Positions 35,062 through 43,229 of a DNA stretch of 48,502 nucleotides are shown here, piece after piece. Below the pieces are notes generated by a model. That model had not been told where the DNA came from, did no database searches, and worked only from the letters and a program-made list of their open reading frames with translations. Origin of the DNA: Candidatus Thorarchaeota archaeon SMTZ1-45 (GTDB taxonomy: Archaea; Asgardarchaeota; Thorarchaeia; Thorarchaeales; Thorarchaeaceae). The first letter of the stretch is position 1; each line of letters begins with the position of its first letter. The stretch spans positions 1 through 48,502 of the forward strand of contig LRSL01000054.1 of NCBI GenBank assembly GCA_001563335.1, read 5' to 3'. The position numbers and the translations under genes were made by a program.

Positions 35062-35469
35062 TTACTCCGGACCTTCAGTCTTTCTTCTACGAGCTGCCAA
35101 GAGGGCTTTTAATTCTCCCATCATACTCATACCACCACCAGGCGCACCTGCTGGTTTGGGAGTGGGTGCTCTAGCCATGGTTGGAATTGGTTCCGCGCCA
35201 GCTGCAGGGGCTGCTGCAGGTCCTCCGGTTGATGCTGCCGCCGCAGGAGCGCGAGCTGCCATGGATGACATCCTGTTTTCCAGTGCATCAACTTTACTCT
35301 CTAAATCCATGACGGAAATCTGCAGGTTAGTTATAGCTTCAGTCAACTTAGTCGTGATTATACTGACTACTTCTCCAAGCTGCCGGATTTTTTCCTCGTT
35401 TGGATCCTTCAGTGCCCATTCGAATTCTCCAAGAATTTCTTCTTCAAGTTCTTTCTTTTCATCCGGCAT
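35062..35469 (-). CDS. Coiled-coil protein with Ala/Pro-rich linker
   Basis: A 135-residue protein of unknown family with three parts. Residues 5-75 are helical, with a heptad-like coiled coil (LTEAITNLQISVMDLESKVDALENRM, described here in part). Residues 75-110 are Ala/Pro/Gly-rich. The C terminus GGGMSMMGELKALLAARRRK looks like a short amphipathic helix followed by a basic cluster. The layout (oligomerising coil, flexible linker, short helix plus Arg/Lys) recalls some cytoskeletal adaptors, but no domain is matched. It converges on the bshB-type gene with nine bases between stops and follows glmM on the same strand after 61 bases. Confidence 0.7.
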   Translation of the reverse strand: MPDEKKELEEEILGEFEWALKDPNEEKIRQLGEVVSIITTKLTEAITNLQISVMDLESKVDALENRMSSMAARAPAAAASTGGPAAAPAAGAEPIPTMARAPTPKPAGAPGGGMSMMGELKALLAARRRKTEGPE

Positions 35470-35530
35470 TATATTGACCCCAATATTTCAGATTGAAAAG
35501 CTGCAGTTCCGCTATAAACCTTGTTTGGAG

Positions 35531-36907
35531 CTAAGCTGAAGCTATTGTAGCTCTAACAACTTCCTCTGAGGTCCTTAATATTTCTTCTACAGCTTCTCTG
35601 GTCTGCCCCTCGCAGGTAATCCTGATAATGGGTTCTGTCCCTGATGGTCGGACCAGAATCCATCCTTGCTCCATAGTGATTCCAAGTCCATCTACAGTAA
35701 GAACCTCTTTTACATTCCTCATCTTGCTTGGAAGTGTTTCTGAAATAGACTTCATCACACTCTCCTTCTTGTCATTGGGGCACTCCAGCTTACTCCGTAT
35801 GATCGGATATTGAGGAATTGTAGCAATCAACTCTCCAAATGTCTTTTCAGTTCTAGCCATCAGTTCAAGAACTCTACATACTGCTAAAAACGGTTCAGGG
35901 GCGAGATGTGCCTCTGGAAATATATATACTCCACACGCCTCTCCACCAATTACTCCATTTGACTCCGCCACTTTGATTGCCACTTGGATGTCTCCAACAG
36001 GTGTTCGAATTATGTTTCCACCCGCTCTTCTTACGGTTTCATCTAAAACAAGTGAACTGTCGACAGTTGTAACTACTGTGCCACGTTTCGATGCTAACAT
36101 GGCCTGCTGTGCCAGAAGAGCTATAGTTCTGTCTCCCTTGATCACTTCTCCCTGCTCAGTCACAAAGATGACTCTGTCTGAATCACCATCATGTGCTATT
36201 CCTAGATCTGCACCTGTCTGCTTGATCATCTGAATGAGGTCTCCAAGAGATTCTTCATCGGGCTCAGATCGTCTTCCTGGAAAATGACCATCCAATTGAC
36301 CATTTATTGTCACAACATGACAATTGAGACGTTGCATCAAATATGGTGTTAACACACATGCTGCCCCATTACCTGGGTCCACAATAACCCTGAAGGTCTT
36401 CGACCTAATAGCATCCGCATCACATCTCTTCAGCAGTGCTTCAATGTGCTCTTCGACACTATCTTCAAATCTTGACTCCTTCCCAAGTTCATCCCAGTTA
36501 GCAACTTTGAAGTTCTTCTTGTTGTAAATCTCTTCCAGTTTGGTTTCTTCCTTCGCTGTGAATCCCATGCTGTTTCGCGACCAGAACTTGAGTCCAGTGT
36601 ATTGGGGTGGATTGTGCGATGCAGTTATCATGACCCCTGCATCAAAACCATGCTTCATTGTGATGAACGCAAGTGTTGGAGTTGGGATGATTCCAGCACG
36701 TATCACATTGACGCCTGTCGATAATATACCAGCAGTAACAGTATCTGCAATCATGAGGCCTGTGGTACGAGCATCACGAGCAATAACAACAGACCCACTA
36801 CCAACATAGGTCCCAAGAGCTTTGCCGAGATTCAGTGCCATCTCAAGATCAAACTCTTCACTGTATACCTTTCTCACGCCTGTTGTACCAAAGAGCTTAC
36901 CAGTCAT
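35531..36907 (-). CDS. glmM: Phosphoglucosamine/phosphomanno-mutase
   Basis: Alpha-D-phosphohexomutase of 458 residues. Seen: GKLFGTTGVR at the N terminus, the phosphoserine loop TASHNPP (Ser97), metal loop DGDSDRVIF near 240, sugar loop GGEACGVYIF near 325, and phosphate loop RPSGTEPIIRI near 425. The archaeal GlmM/ManB group makes glucosamine 1-phosphate or mannose 1-phosphate; GlmM is the better guess from GEACG and length. ATG 36907 gives the family N terminus; the frame extends to GTG 36979 with no homology. It could feed UDP-GlcNAc to the bshA reaction nearby and to glycan synthesis. Confidence 0.87.
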   Translation of the reverse strand: MTGKLFGTTGVRKVYSEEFDLEMALNLGKALGTYVGSGSVVIARDARTTGLMIADTVTAGILSTGVNVIRAGIIPTPTLAFITMKHGFDAGVMITASHNPPQYTGLKFWSRNSMGFTAKEETKLEEIYNKKNFKVANWDELGKESRFEDSVEEHIEALLKRCDADAIRSKTFRVIVDPGNGAACVLTPYLMQRLNCHVVTINGQLDGHFPGRRSEPDEESLGDLIQMIKQTGADLGIAHDGDSDRVIFVTEQGEVIKGDRTIALLAQQAMLASKRGTVVTTVDSSLVLDETVRRAGGNIIRTPVGDIQVAIKVAESNGVIGGEACGVYIFPEAHLAPEPFLAVCRVLELMARTEKTFGELIATIPQYPIIRSKLECPNDKKESVMKSISETLPSKMRNVKEVLTVDGLGITMEQGWILVRPSGTEPIIRITCEGQTREAVEEILRTSEEVVRATIASA

Positions 36908-37017
36908 GGGGGTCACACGTCTGTTCGTTACGAATTCAGAAAAAAAGGTACCTACTGTCAAAATACGACTTTGAGCCACAAATCTCTATATTGATTATCT
37001 GCTGTTGACTGGTTGTC

Positions 37018-37812
37018 ATGCCCTTCTTCGAGCACAAAGGTACCAAGATTCACTTTGTAGATGTGGATAATAGAACCGACAAGACATCTAGTTTCACTCT
37101 TGTCTTTGTGCATGGTGCAGGCTCTTCACATCTTATCTGGTCTTTACAACTGAGGGAATTTTCAACTCAGTATCGCACCATCGCTTTAGATCTATCTGGC
37201 CATGGAAAGTCAGAAGACCCTGCGGTTGAACCATCAATAGAGCTGAGCTATGTAGAGGAAGTGGCAGCTCTGGTAAACCACCTCAATCTCGAGAATTTCA
37301 TTCTAGTTGCTCACTCGATGGGGGGCGGTGTGGTGATGTGTTATACTTTGAGAGAGAATGTGCGAAAACCCAAAGCCTTGGTCCTTGTGGACACATCATC
37401 AGACCTGGATCTCTCAAAATTAAGGTCTGGTCTTGTCAAGGAGACCATTGAGGACCGAGTGTTCTTCTTCAAGAGCTGTGTCTTTGAAAACTATACTGCG
37501 ACCTACCAGTTGAAGAAACTCGATGATGATATGAGGCTGGCTAATCCTCAAGTCTTAGCGAGAGACCTCTCTGCTTGTAATAAGTTTAACATAACCGAGA
37601 GGCTTGGAGAGATTGACATCCCTGTCTTTGTCTTGGTTGGATCGAATGATGATATCATCACTCCTGCAATTGCTGCTGACTTTGAGAAGAAATTACCTCG
37701 AGCCGACATCGCGGTCGTAAAGGACGCTGATCATATCCCCATGGTGGAACAACCTGAGGAGTTCAATCAGCTATTTAGGAAATTTATCGAGTGGGTCGCT
37801 CAAAATACTTGA
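37018..37812 (+). CDS. Alpha/beta-hydrolase
   Basis: A 264-residue hydrolase of the MhpC/lipase-esterase type. Oxyanion loop FVHGAGSSHLIW (30-41), nucleophile elbow VAHSMGGGV with Ser100, acid in VGSNDDIITP near 212, and His in VKDADHIPMVEQPEEF near 240 complete the catalytic triad. No signal peptide or TM. It starts in the divergent region shared with glmM. Substrate is unknown; such proteins range from esterases to C-C hydrolases. Confidence 0.9.
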   Translation: MPFFEHKGTKIHFVDVDNRTDKTSSFTLVFVHGAGSSHLIWSLQLREFSTQYRTIALDLSGHGKSEDPAVEPSIELSYVEEVAALVNHLNLENFILVAHSMGGGVVMCYTLRENVRKPKALVLVDTSSDLDLSKLRSGLVKETIEDRVFFFKSCVFENYTATYQLKKLDDDMRLANPQVLARDLSACNKFNITERLGEIDIPVFVLVGSNDDIITPAIAADFEKKLPRADIAVVKDADHIPMVEQPEEFNQLFRKFIEWVAQNT

Positions 37813-37816
37813 TTCA

Positions 37817-37871
37817 TATTATAAATAGACCATATCTTACCAGTCGGCATAATCTTACGAAACCTTATTAG
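37817..37871 (+). promoter_or_regulatory. Promoter region of the Rab-like GTPase gene
   Basis: Two TATA-like elements lie between the hydrolase and the GTPase genes: TTATAAAT at about 37819-37826 and CCTTATTAG at 37863-37871. The second is preceded by CGAAA that could act as BRE. Either gives a leader of about 40-80 bases to ATG 37933. Confidence 0.4.
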
Positions 37872-37932
37872 TCGCATAGACCCTCTATCGCTTTGTCGTC
37901 GTACCGCCTACCACATATGGGTGACTATACAC

Positions 37933-38481
37933 ATGAGCAGCTCTTACGATTACCTGTTTAAAATCGTCGTGTTAGGAGAGGGCGCAGTAGGAAAAACAGC
38001 AATAGTCACTCGATTCTCGCATGGTTTCTTCCGGACTGACTATAAAACCACTATTGGAAGTCAGTTCGCTGTCAAAAATGTCAACATCCCCCGTGATGCT
38101 GGTGATGTCACTGTGAAGCTGCAGATCTGGGATGTCGCTGGGCAAAGCCGATTCCAAATTCTTCGGCCCATGTACTACCGTGGGTCAAGTGGTGGTCTTC
38201 TCGTGTATGATGTTACTCGACGAAGGACCTTCATAGTACTTGAAGAATGGCTTGAGGAGCTTCATAAGGCATTAAACAAAGAAATTCCTCTCGTACTAGT
38301 GGCGAACAAGACAGACCTTCCTGACAGGGTGGTTGAACCTTTAGAGGGGCGCGACTTTGCTGATAGGCACGGAATGCCCTATATCGAGTCTTCTGCTAAG
38401 ACTGGAGAGGGTATTATTGATATCTTCAGTGAGCTTGCAGAAATTCTAGTGGTAACTCGTGAAAAGGGCGGCAACTACTAA
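37933..38481 (+). CDS. Rab/Ras-like small GTPase
   Basis: Eukaryotic-type small GTPase of 182 residues, a hallmark of Asgard archaea. All five G motifs are present: G1 GEGAVGKT (15-22), G2 Thr in YKTTIGSQF (39/40), G3 WDVAGQSRF (66-74; eukaryotic Rab WDTAGQERF), G4 NKTD (125-128) and G5 SSAK (153-156). YYRGSSGGLLVYDVT matches Rab-type proteins. The C terminus ends REKGGNY, with no cysteine for prenylation, so membrane attachment would need another means. ATG 37933 follows GGGTGA by eight bases; GTG 37921 is upstream. No GAP, GEF or longin-domain protein is next to it, though the adjacent 38551 protein could be a partner. Confidence 0.93.
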   Translation: MSSSYDYLFKIVVLGEGAVGKTAIVTRFSHGFFRTDYKTTIGSQFAVKNVNIPRDAGDVTVKLQIWDVAGQSRFQILRPMYYRGSSGGLLVYDVTRRRTFIVLEEWLEELHKALNKEIPLVLVANKTDLPDRVVEPLEGRDFADRHGMPYIESSAKTGEGIIDIFSELAEILVVTREKGGNY

Positions 38482-38550
38482 TCTACTATCAGCAATTTTT
38501 GTAGACATCTCAACTAATATCAGTGTAAGTTTTTGATGTGAATTAGCACA

Positions 38551-39132
38551 ATGAGCAAGCCTGACGAATCACATCCAGTAAATGCAATTCCCCCATTAGC
38601 TTGGGCTCTGGAACTCTATCTGAAAGCAGGTGGCAAGTTCAGAGAGGGCAAAATGATTGAGCTCATTTTTCCAGTCGGAGACCATAGGGAAATGATGAGG
38701 AAGAAAGGAGCGCATGACATCTACATGTGGTTCTCAAAGGGTAAAATCAATCTCCGTTCAAGATGCAACTTTGATAAAGCTTGCAGTTTCAACTCTGAGA
38801 GGATAGATGGAGCTGACAGAGAGGCTGTGAAGAGCTTAGAGTGGGGCGAAGCCCGAGCTGACACCTTTTTCAAAGCTCTTCGAAAATGGATAGTTCGTCT
38901 TGATCTTGATTTTGTTACATTCATCAGGGCACTCAATACTGTGTGCGACAAACGTGTGGAGATTCCATTAACCACAAAGTATGGTCGAACATTTCAGAAG
39001 TTTGATGAGTATCGCAGGAACCGTTGGCCTGAGGATGCAACTCCAGACAATCGCGAGCGGTTCATCGAAGAAGTACTTGTTCGAGTCGCATTCTGGATAC
39101 AGTCAGCTCATCAAGTTGGTGCACTGAAATGA
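38551..39132 (+). CDS. Protein of unknown function next to the GTPase
   Basis: A 193-residue soluble protein not recognised. It has mixed alpha/beta at the N terminus (IELIFPVGDHREMMRKKG), a basic middle (KGKINLRSRCNF) and a mostly helical, Arg/Trp-rich C-terminal half. No TM, signal peptide or nucleotide motif. It lies 69 bases after the GTPase gene on the same strand. Composition and codon use look like its neighbours, so it is probably real. Any link to the GTPase is only by position. Confidence 0.7.
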   Translation: MSKPDESHPVNAIPPLAWALELYLKAGGKFREGKMIELIFPVGDHREMMRKKGAHDIYMWFSKGKINLRSRCNFDKACSFNSERIDGADREAVKSLEWGEARADTFFKALRKWIVRLDLDFVTFIRALNTVCDKRVEIPLTTKYGRTFQKFDEYRRNRWPEDATPDNRERFIEEVLVRVAFWIQSAHQVGALK

Positions 39133-39202
39133 AGCGACTTTGACCTATCAAAACTGCTTTAGAGCACGCATGTCTCTCAAGGATTGAGGTTGTATCAATT
39201 AA

Positions 39203-40339
39203 ATGAACATTGGCCTACTTGTAAATCCCATAGCTGGAATGGGTGGTCGTGTCGGTCTAAAGGGCACAGATGGGGTTGTAGAGGAGGCCATCAAGAGAGG
39301 AGCAACTCCGGTTGCTCCAGGTAGGGCTCTTGAGTTCCTTACAGCTTTGGAATCAATCATCATTGCATTGAAGCTCAGGGATCAGATACGTATCATCACA
39401 TGTCCTGGAAAGATGGGTGAGGATGTTGTTCAAGAGGCAGGTCTAAAACATGAGGTGGTGGAGGTTGATATTGAGAACTCCACAAACGCAGAAGACACAA
39501 AGGACTGTGTCTTAGCCCTCTATGAGGATGAGGTCCGGTTACTAGTTTTCGTTGGTGGAGATGGTACTGCCAGAGACATTCTTGATGCTGTGAATGCCTA
39601 TGATCTTGATGACCTTCTTGTTTTAGGAGTTCCATCAGGAGTCAAGATGTACAGTGGGATTTTCGTGGTGAGCCCTGCTGATGCTGCCGAAGTTGTGCGG
39701 CTGGTCTTTGATGGAACAGCACAGACCACAGAGTTTGAGATTATGGATGCTGATGAAAAATCTATCAGAAGGGACCAGTTCATTATCAATCTCTATGGAT
39801 ATCTAAAAGGACCATCAGTTCCTGCTAGGTTTCAGGGAGCTAAGCAGGCAAGTCCAGAAACCTCTGATGAACACGAGGCACAAGAGGCTATTGCCAAGTA
39901 TGTTATCGAACAGATTGACCAAGATGGGACATACATCCTTGGACCTGGTACCACCTTGAAGACATTGACCGATTTGCTCAATGTCAAAAAGACTACCCTT
40001 GGTGTTGATGTATATAAGAAGGGAAAAATGCACCTTGATGTCAATGAGGATAAAATACTAGCACTTGTTGACGATTTCAGCAAAACATGGATCATCGTGT
40101 CCCCTATTGGTCATCAAGGCATGTTGTTTGGAAGAGGAAATCAACAGATTAGTCCTAAAATCATTGACCTTGTTGGTCGGGATCATATCATTGTGATAAG
40201 CACACCTTCAAAACTGAAGGGCATTGCAGATGAAATTCTTCGAGTTGACACAGGTGATAATCAGGTAGACAATATGCTTCGTGGCTATATCAGAGTGGTT
40301 ACTGATTACAATGAGATGCGCTTGATAAAAATCGAGTGA
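39203..40339 (+). CDS. ATP-NAD kinase-like protein (COG3199)
   Basis: A 378-residue member of the archaeal ATP-NAD/AcoX-type kinase group. The N terminus IGLLVNPIAGMGGRVGLKGTDG (described in part) and the phosphate-binding GGDGTARDIL (118-127) are diagnostic of the NAD-kinase/diacylglycerol-kinase superfamily. GVPSGVKMYSGIFVVSP near 142-158 and GPGTT near 253 support COG3199, whose members are longer than classical NAD kinase. It would phosphorylate NAD or a related substrate; activity of this subgroup is poorly known. It is separated from the long operon downstream by about 230 bases. Confidence 0.85.
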   Translation: MNIGLLVNPIAGMGGRVGLKGTDGVVEEAIKRGATPVAPGRALEFLTALESIIIALKLRDQIRIITCPGKMGEDVVQEAGLKHEVVEVDIENSTNAEDTKDCVLALYEDEVRLLVFVGGDGTARDILDAVNAYDLDDLLVLGVPSGVKMYSGIFVVSPADAAEVVRLVFDGTAQTTEFEIMDADEKSIRRDQFIINLYGYLKGPSVPARFQGAKQASPETSDEHEAQEAIAKYVIEQIDQDGTYILGPGTTLKTLTDLLNVKKTTLGVDVYKKGKMHLDVNEDKILALVDDFSKTWIIVSPIGHQGMLFGRGNQQISPKIIDLVGRDHIIVISTPSKLKGIADEILRVDTGDNQVDNMLRGYIRVVTDYNEMRLIKIE

Positions 40340-40567
40340 CTCTGTTGACAACAAAACAGTACATGATATTGCAGTTTTGGACCTATGGATAAAATAAAAA
40401 ACCATCATAAAACTCAAATGATAAAAAGAAGAACTATCACCACTTAATAGAACATCGGGAACCCTATCAGACATTACATAGTTTACTAAAACGATATCGT
40501 TCTGTATCCCCAGTTCTCGGAAATTTGAAGATTATTCTTCCCTTCTTTTTTTGTTAGGTGAATACGA
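40340..40567. other. AT-rich intergenic region with a 12-base palindrome
   Basis: This 228-base gap precedes the long forward operon. AACGATATCGTT at 40490-40501 is a perfect 12-base palindrome. Several A-rich tracts (for example GATAAAAAG near 40419) could serve as promoter elements, but none is a clean TATA box at a good distance. A run of T after CCTTC near 40551-40557 resembles an archaeal terminator for the + strand. AGGTGA at about 40556-40561 is an SD for the small ORF that follows. Confidence 0.4.
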
Positions 40568-40675
40568 TTGTCATTGAAGTTCGCACAGGTGGTTCAGTAT
40601 GATGACGTGTTGATTGACATATTGCACATGTTACTAGCTTCGATTGAATTTGACTATGTGATGGAGGCGATGTGA
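40568..40675 (+). CDS. Tiny 35-residue protein leading the operon
   Basis: A short frame from TTG 40568, six bases after AGGTGA, to TGA at 40673-40675. The stop is joined to the next gene as TGATG. The product is acidic and hydrophobic, with FAQVVQYDDVLIDILHMLLA and a C-terminal EFDYVMEAM, probably one amphipathic helix pair. The combined SD, overlap and operon position make it a plausible real gene or a translational leader. No family known. Confidence 0.5.
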   Translation: MSLKFAQVVQYDDVLIDILHMLLASIEFDYVMEAM

Positions 40676-41118
40676 TGTACGTTCAAGAGCATTTGACAGG
40701 TGATATGATTGGATTTGAGGAACACCCGGATCCAGCTTGGATTGCTGGAGCAAAATCTGGAATGACCGAAGCACTCTATCGTGCAAGGTCCAGTGGATGG
40801 AGAGAGTTCTTCGATTCTCTTGAAACCCTCTTCAGACATATGATTGAAGTGCCACCAGCAGAGCCAGGCACATCAACACAGAATGGTTCATTGTACGAAA
40901 CCCTTGGCGGGTATGTTAGTGTTGTGGGAACAATGACCTCTGAGGGTCTCACGTTCTCTGTTCCTCCAATTCGTCAACAAGTGGTAGCATCACTCTTCGC
41001 AGGAATGCAACTCTATCGCAATGGGAAGGAATTACTTGTCCCACATTCGGAGCTTGATATATTCAGCAGACTTGTTCCATTAAGAGGTCCCATTGAGCTG
41101 GAGGTGTTCAACAGATGA
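40675..41118 (+). CDS. Unknown protein in DNA-processing operon
   Basis: A 147-residue soluble protein not recognised. Two helical N-terminal segments (SGMTEALYRARSSGWREFF) are followed by a beta-rich half (SLYETLGGYVSVVGTMTSEG, LTFSVPPIRQQVV). ATG 40675 follows GGAGG by seven bases; GTG 40672 is too close to the SD. It overlaps the preceding tiny frame by one base and the RadA-like gene by four (ATGA). The role is presumably linked to the recombinase and helicase genes after it. Confidence 0.75.
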   Translation: MYVQEHLTGDMIGFEEHPDPAWIAGAKSGMTEALYRARSSGWREFFDSLETLFRHMIEVPPAEPGTSTQNGSLYETLGGYVSVVGTMTSEGLTFSVPPIRQQVVASLFAGMQLYRNGKELLVPHSELDIFSRLVPLRGPIELEVFNR

Positions 41119-42203
41119 CTGATGTCGAGGCAGTCCCAGGTGTTGGTCCTGCAGCAGCAAAACGTCTACGTGATGCTTTCATCACTACTGCAGAGATTCT
41201 CAGTGTTCAGAACCCAATCGAACTTCAAGAACGAACAAAGCTAGGGGAAGCCACGGTACGAAAGATAATACGAGCAGCTCGTGATACAACTGGCAAGTTT
41301 GGATTCCGATCAGGTATTGAGCTAGAGAAAGAACAAGCAAAGATCCCTCGACTGTCTTTTGGTATTTCCTCAATTGATGAGAAACTAATGGGTGGATTGG
41401 AGGCTGGTTCCATCATAGAATTCTATGGTGGTTTTTCAAGTGGCAAAACGCAGTGGTGCCATCATCTTGCAGTGCGTGCGCAACTCTCAATAGAGAAGGG
41501 CGGACTTGAGGGAAGAGTGCTGTGGCTTGACTCAGAATCATCATTCAAGACCAATATCATCCGTGCGAATGCAATTAGATGGGGTCTTGACCCTGATGTG
41601 GCTCTTGGCAACATTAACGTCGCGCCAATGGCATTGAGTAGTCAGATCGAGGACACCTTTGAGCAGATTCAACTTCTTCTCGCGGAGGGAGAGTTCAAAA
41701 TGCTCGTGATAGACTCTCTTACTGGTCTATTCCGTGCAGAGTATAGGGGTATTGGAACTCTAGCAACAAGGCAACAGACAATCAATGGTATATTGAACAG
41801 TATGAGACGCATGGGGATTGCTACTGAAGCTGTTTTTGCATATACAAATCAAGTCACCACTCAGATATCAAATTACGGAGGAAATGCCTATGCTCCAGCT
41901 GGTGGGCATGTTGTGAGCCATGCATCCGACTATCGATTCTATGCAGGAAAAGGGTCAGAGGGTAAGCGGAAACTAGTTCTAAGAGACAATGCAGGAGTAC
42001 CAGAATTCACAGTTGAGGTGCATATCGGATGGGGTGGATTCTACAAAGAAAAGAGCGAGAAGACAAGTATGGAAAAGATAATCAAAGAAAAGCTTGGGGC
42101 GCAGCTTGGAGCTCCAGAAGAGGATGAGGAATCCTCCAAGAAGAAGACCACTAAGAAGGCAAAGAAGGGCGAAGATGAACAGACGGAGGAACAGGAGGAG
42201 TGA
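41115..42203 (+). CDS. RadA/Rad51-family recombinase (divergent RadA)
   Basis: A 362-residue RecA-superfamily protein. The N terminus is a helix-hairpin-helix domain like RadA (VPGVGPAAAKRLRDAF and GEATVRKIIRAARD, residues 7-56). The ATPase has Walker A GGFSSGKTQ (105-113), Walker B MLVIDSLTGLFRAEYRG (196-212), TRQQTINGILNSMRRM near 218 and TNQV near 244. In canonical RadA these are EFGSGKTQ, DSLTSHFRAEYIGRG and RQQkLnkHl, so this copy is clearly diverged. The C-terminal 35 residues are a charged tail of Glu and Lys. It may be a RadA paralogue or the lineage's main recombinase. It overlaps both neighbours by four bases. Confidence 0.87.
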   Translation: MTDVEAVPGVGPAAAKRLRDAFITTAEILSVQNPIELQERTKLGEATVRKIIRAARDTTGKFGFRSGIELEKEQAKIPRLSFGISSIDEKLMGGLEAGSIIEFYGGFSSGKTQWCHHLAVRAQLSIEKGGLEGRVLWLDSESSFKTNIIRANAIRWGLDPDVALGNINVAPMALSSQIEDTFEQIQLLLAEGEFKMLVIDSLTGLFRAEYRGIGTLATRQQTINGILNSMRRMGIATEAVFAYTNQVTTQISNYGGNAYAPAGGHVVSHASDYRFYAGKGSEGKRKLVLRDNAGVPEFTVEVHIGWGGFYKEKSEKTSMEKIIKEKLGAQLGAPEEDEESSKKKTTKKAKKGEDEQTEEQEE

Positions 42204-42643
42204 GCTCGGAGGGGAAGACATACAGAGTGTTCACATGTCCCAGATGCAACTACACTGGATACAAATTAGTGCATAACCAAGATGATGAATCAACATGCAA
42301 CCTCTGTTCTACGACAATCCGACACTCACCCGATATGAAGTATGCAAGTTCAGTTGATGAAGCACTCAATGCTATGCAGAGGATGGTAGCGAAATCTCAC
42401 CTAAAGTCTAGACCAAAGACAAGGTATGGACTAGGAGTGAAGAAACGCGTATTGAACATTGTTTCTGATCTCAGCGAGCTCAACAGAAGGAGCGGTGTGA
42501 GTCTATGGCGAGTACTTCAGGAGTGTGAAGAAGCCAGTATTGATATCGAGCGTGCTAAGAGGTTTCTTAACCAACTTGAGGAGGAGGGTTTGATAATAAA
42601 CAATGATGGTGAACTCTTGGTTGCGGAGAGTGATGACTGGTGA
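42200..42643 (+). CDS. Zinc-ribbon plus winged-helix protein
   Basis: A 147-residue protein. CPRC (Cys13, Cys16) and CNLC (Cys33, Cys36) make a rubredoxin-like zinc ribbon. The rest is helical and ends in a likely winged helix: VKKRVLNIVSDLSELNRRSG, VSLWRVLQECEEASIDIERA and FLNQLEEEGLIIN. The layout resembles a group of conserved archaeal zinc-ribbon proteins (DUF5817-like), an impression only. GTG 42200 overlaps the RadA-like stop (GTGA), with GGAGGA nine bases ahead. Probably a DNA- or protein-binding accessory to the recombinase. Confidence 0.8.
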   Translation: MSSEGKTYRVFTCPRCNYTGYKLVHNQDDESTCNLCSTTIRHSPDMKYASSVDEALNAMQRMVAKSHLKSRPKTRYGLGVKKRVLNIVSDLSELNRRSGVSLWRVLQECEEASIDIERAKRFLNQLEEEGLIINNDGELLVAESDDW

Positions 42644-43227
42644 CAGTCGTTCTTCCACCAACCCACAGCTCACACGCTTCTGTAATTAATATGACAAACC
42701 TGCTAATGCGCGACACATCACACAGATTAACCACTGTTCCCCTAGCGTATCCTGAACCTGACCCGGAACTGTATGTGATAACAACAATTGCATGGAGAGA
42801 TGCAACTAAGCCAATTCTATCACAGTTGCCCCGACTTCTATCATACCTTGAGGCATTAAGAGGCACACGGGGAGTTCCCTCTGAGGTATATCTTGATAGT
42901 GGAGAGGGAATGGTCGTATATCTATCCTCAGAAACAAGGGTTTCTGAGATTCCCAATTATGCAAAAGAAGCAGTAAAGTTCCTGAAAGATCTTATTGCAC
43001 AGACTCTGTATTTCTACAAAACGACTGTTGAGGATGTTGAGAAGACATTCTGGAGGATTGCTCGTACAAGGGGCTTCAGTCCTGAGATAGTAGAGCGCTT
43101 AACCACAAAGACAGAAGGTTTCAGATCCCCTGCGGCAATTGAGAGTTTTCACATGATTCTACGTTCTTACTTCTCACTTAGGTTCAGGATTCACAGAGCC
43201 GAGAACTGTCTGCATGTGGAGGGTTGA
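42640..43227 (+). CDS. Unknown protein in DNA-processing operon
   Basis: A 195-residue soluble protein not recognised. The N-terminal half is beta-rich (ITTIAWRDA, GVPSEVYLDSGEGMVVYLSSET); the C-terminal half is helical and ends SYFSLRFRIHRAENCLHVEG. GTG 42640 overlaps the preceding stop by four bases. It sits directly before the XPD-like helicase and could be a partner of it. No nuclease or ATPase motif is visible. Confidence 0.7.
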   Translation: MTVVLPPTHSSHASVINMTNLLMRDTSHRLTTVPLAYPEPDPELYVITTIAWRDATKPILSQLPRLLSYLEALRGTRGVPSEVYLDSGEGMVVYLSSETRVSEIPNYAKEAVKFLKDLIAQTLYFYKTTVEDVEKTFWRIARTRGFSPEIVERLTTKTEGFRSPAAIESFHMILRSYFSLRFRIHRAENCLHVEG

Positions 43228-43229
43228 CA

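Noticed and set aside
36908..36979. 24-codon N-terminal extension of the phosphohexomutase
   Set aside because: The family begins at GKLFGTTGVR; the extension has no matching motif.
42567..42956. 129-codon minus-strand frame in the DNA-processing operon
   Set aside because: Antisense to two overlapping forward genes that fit the operon spacing.
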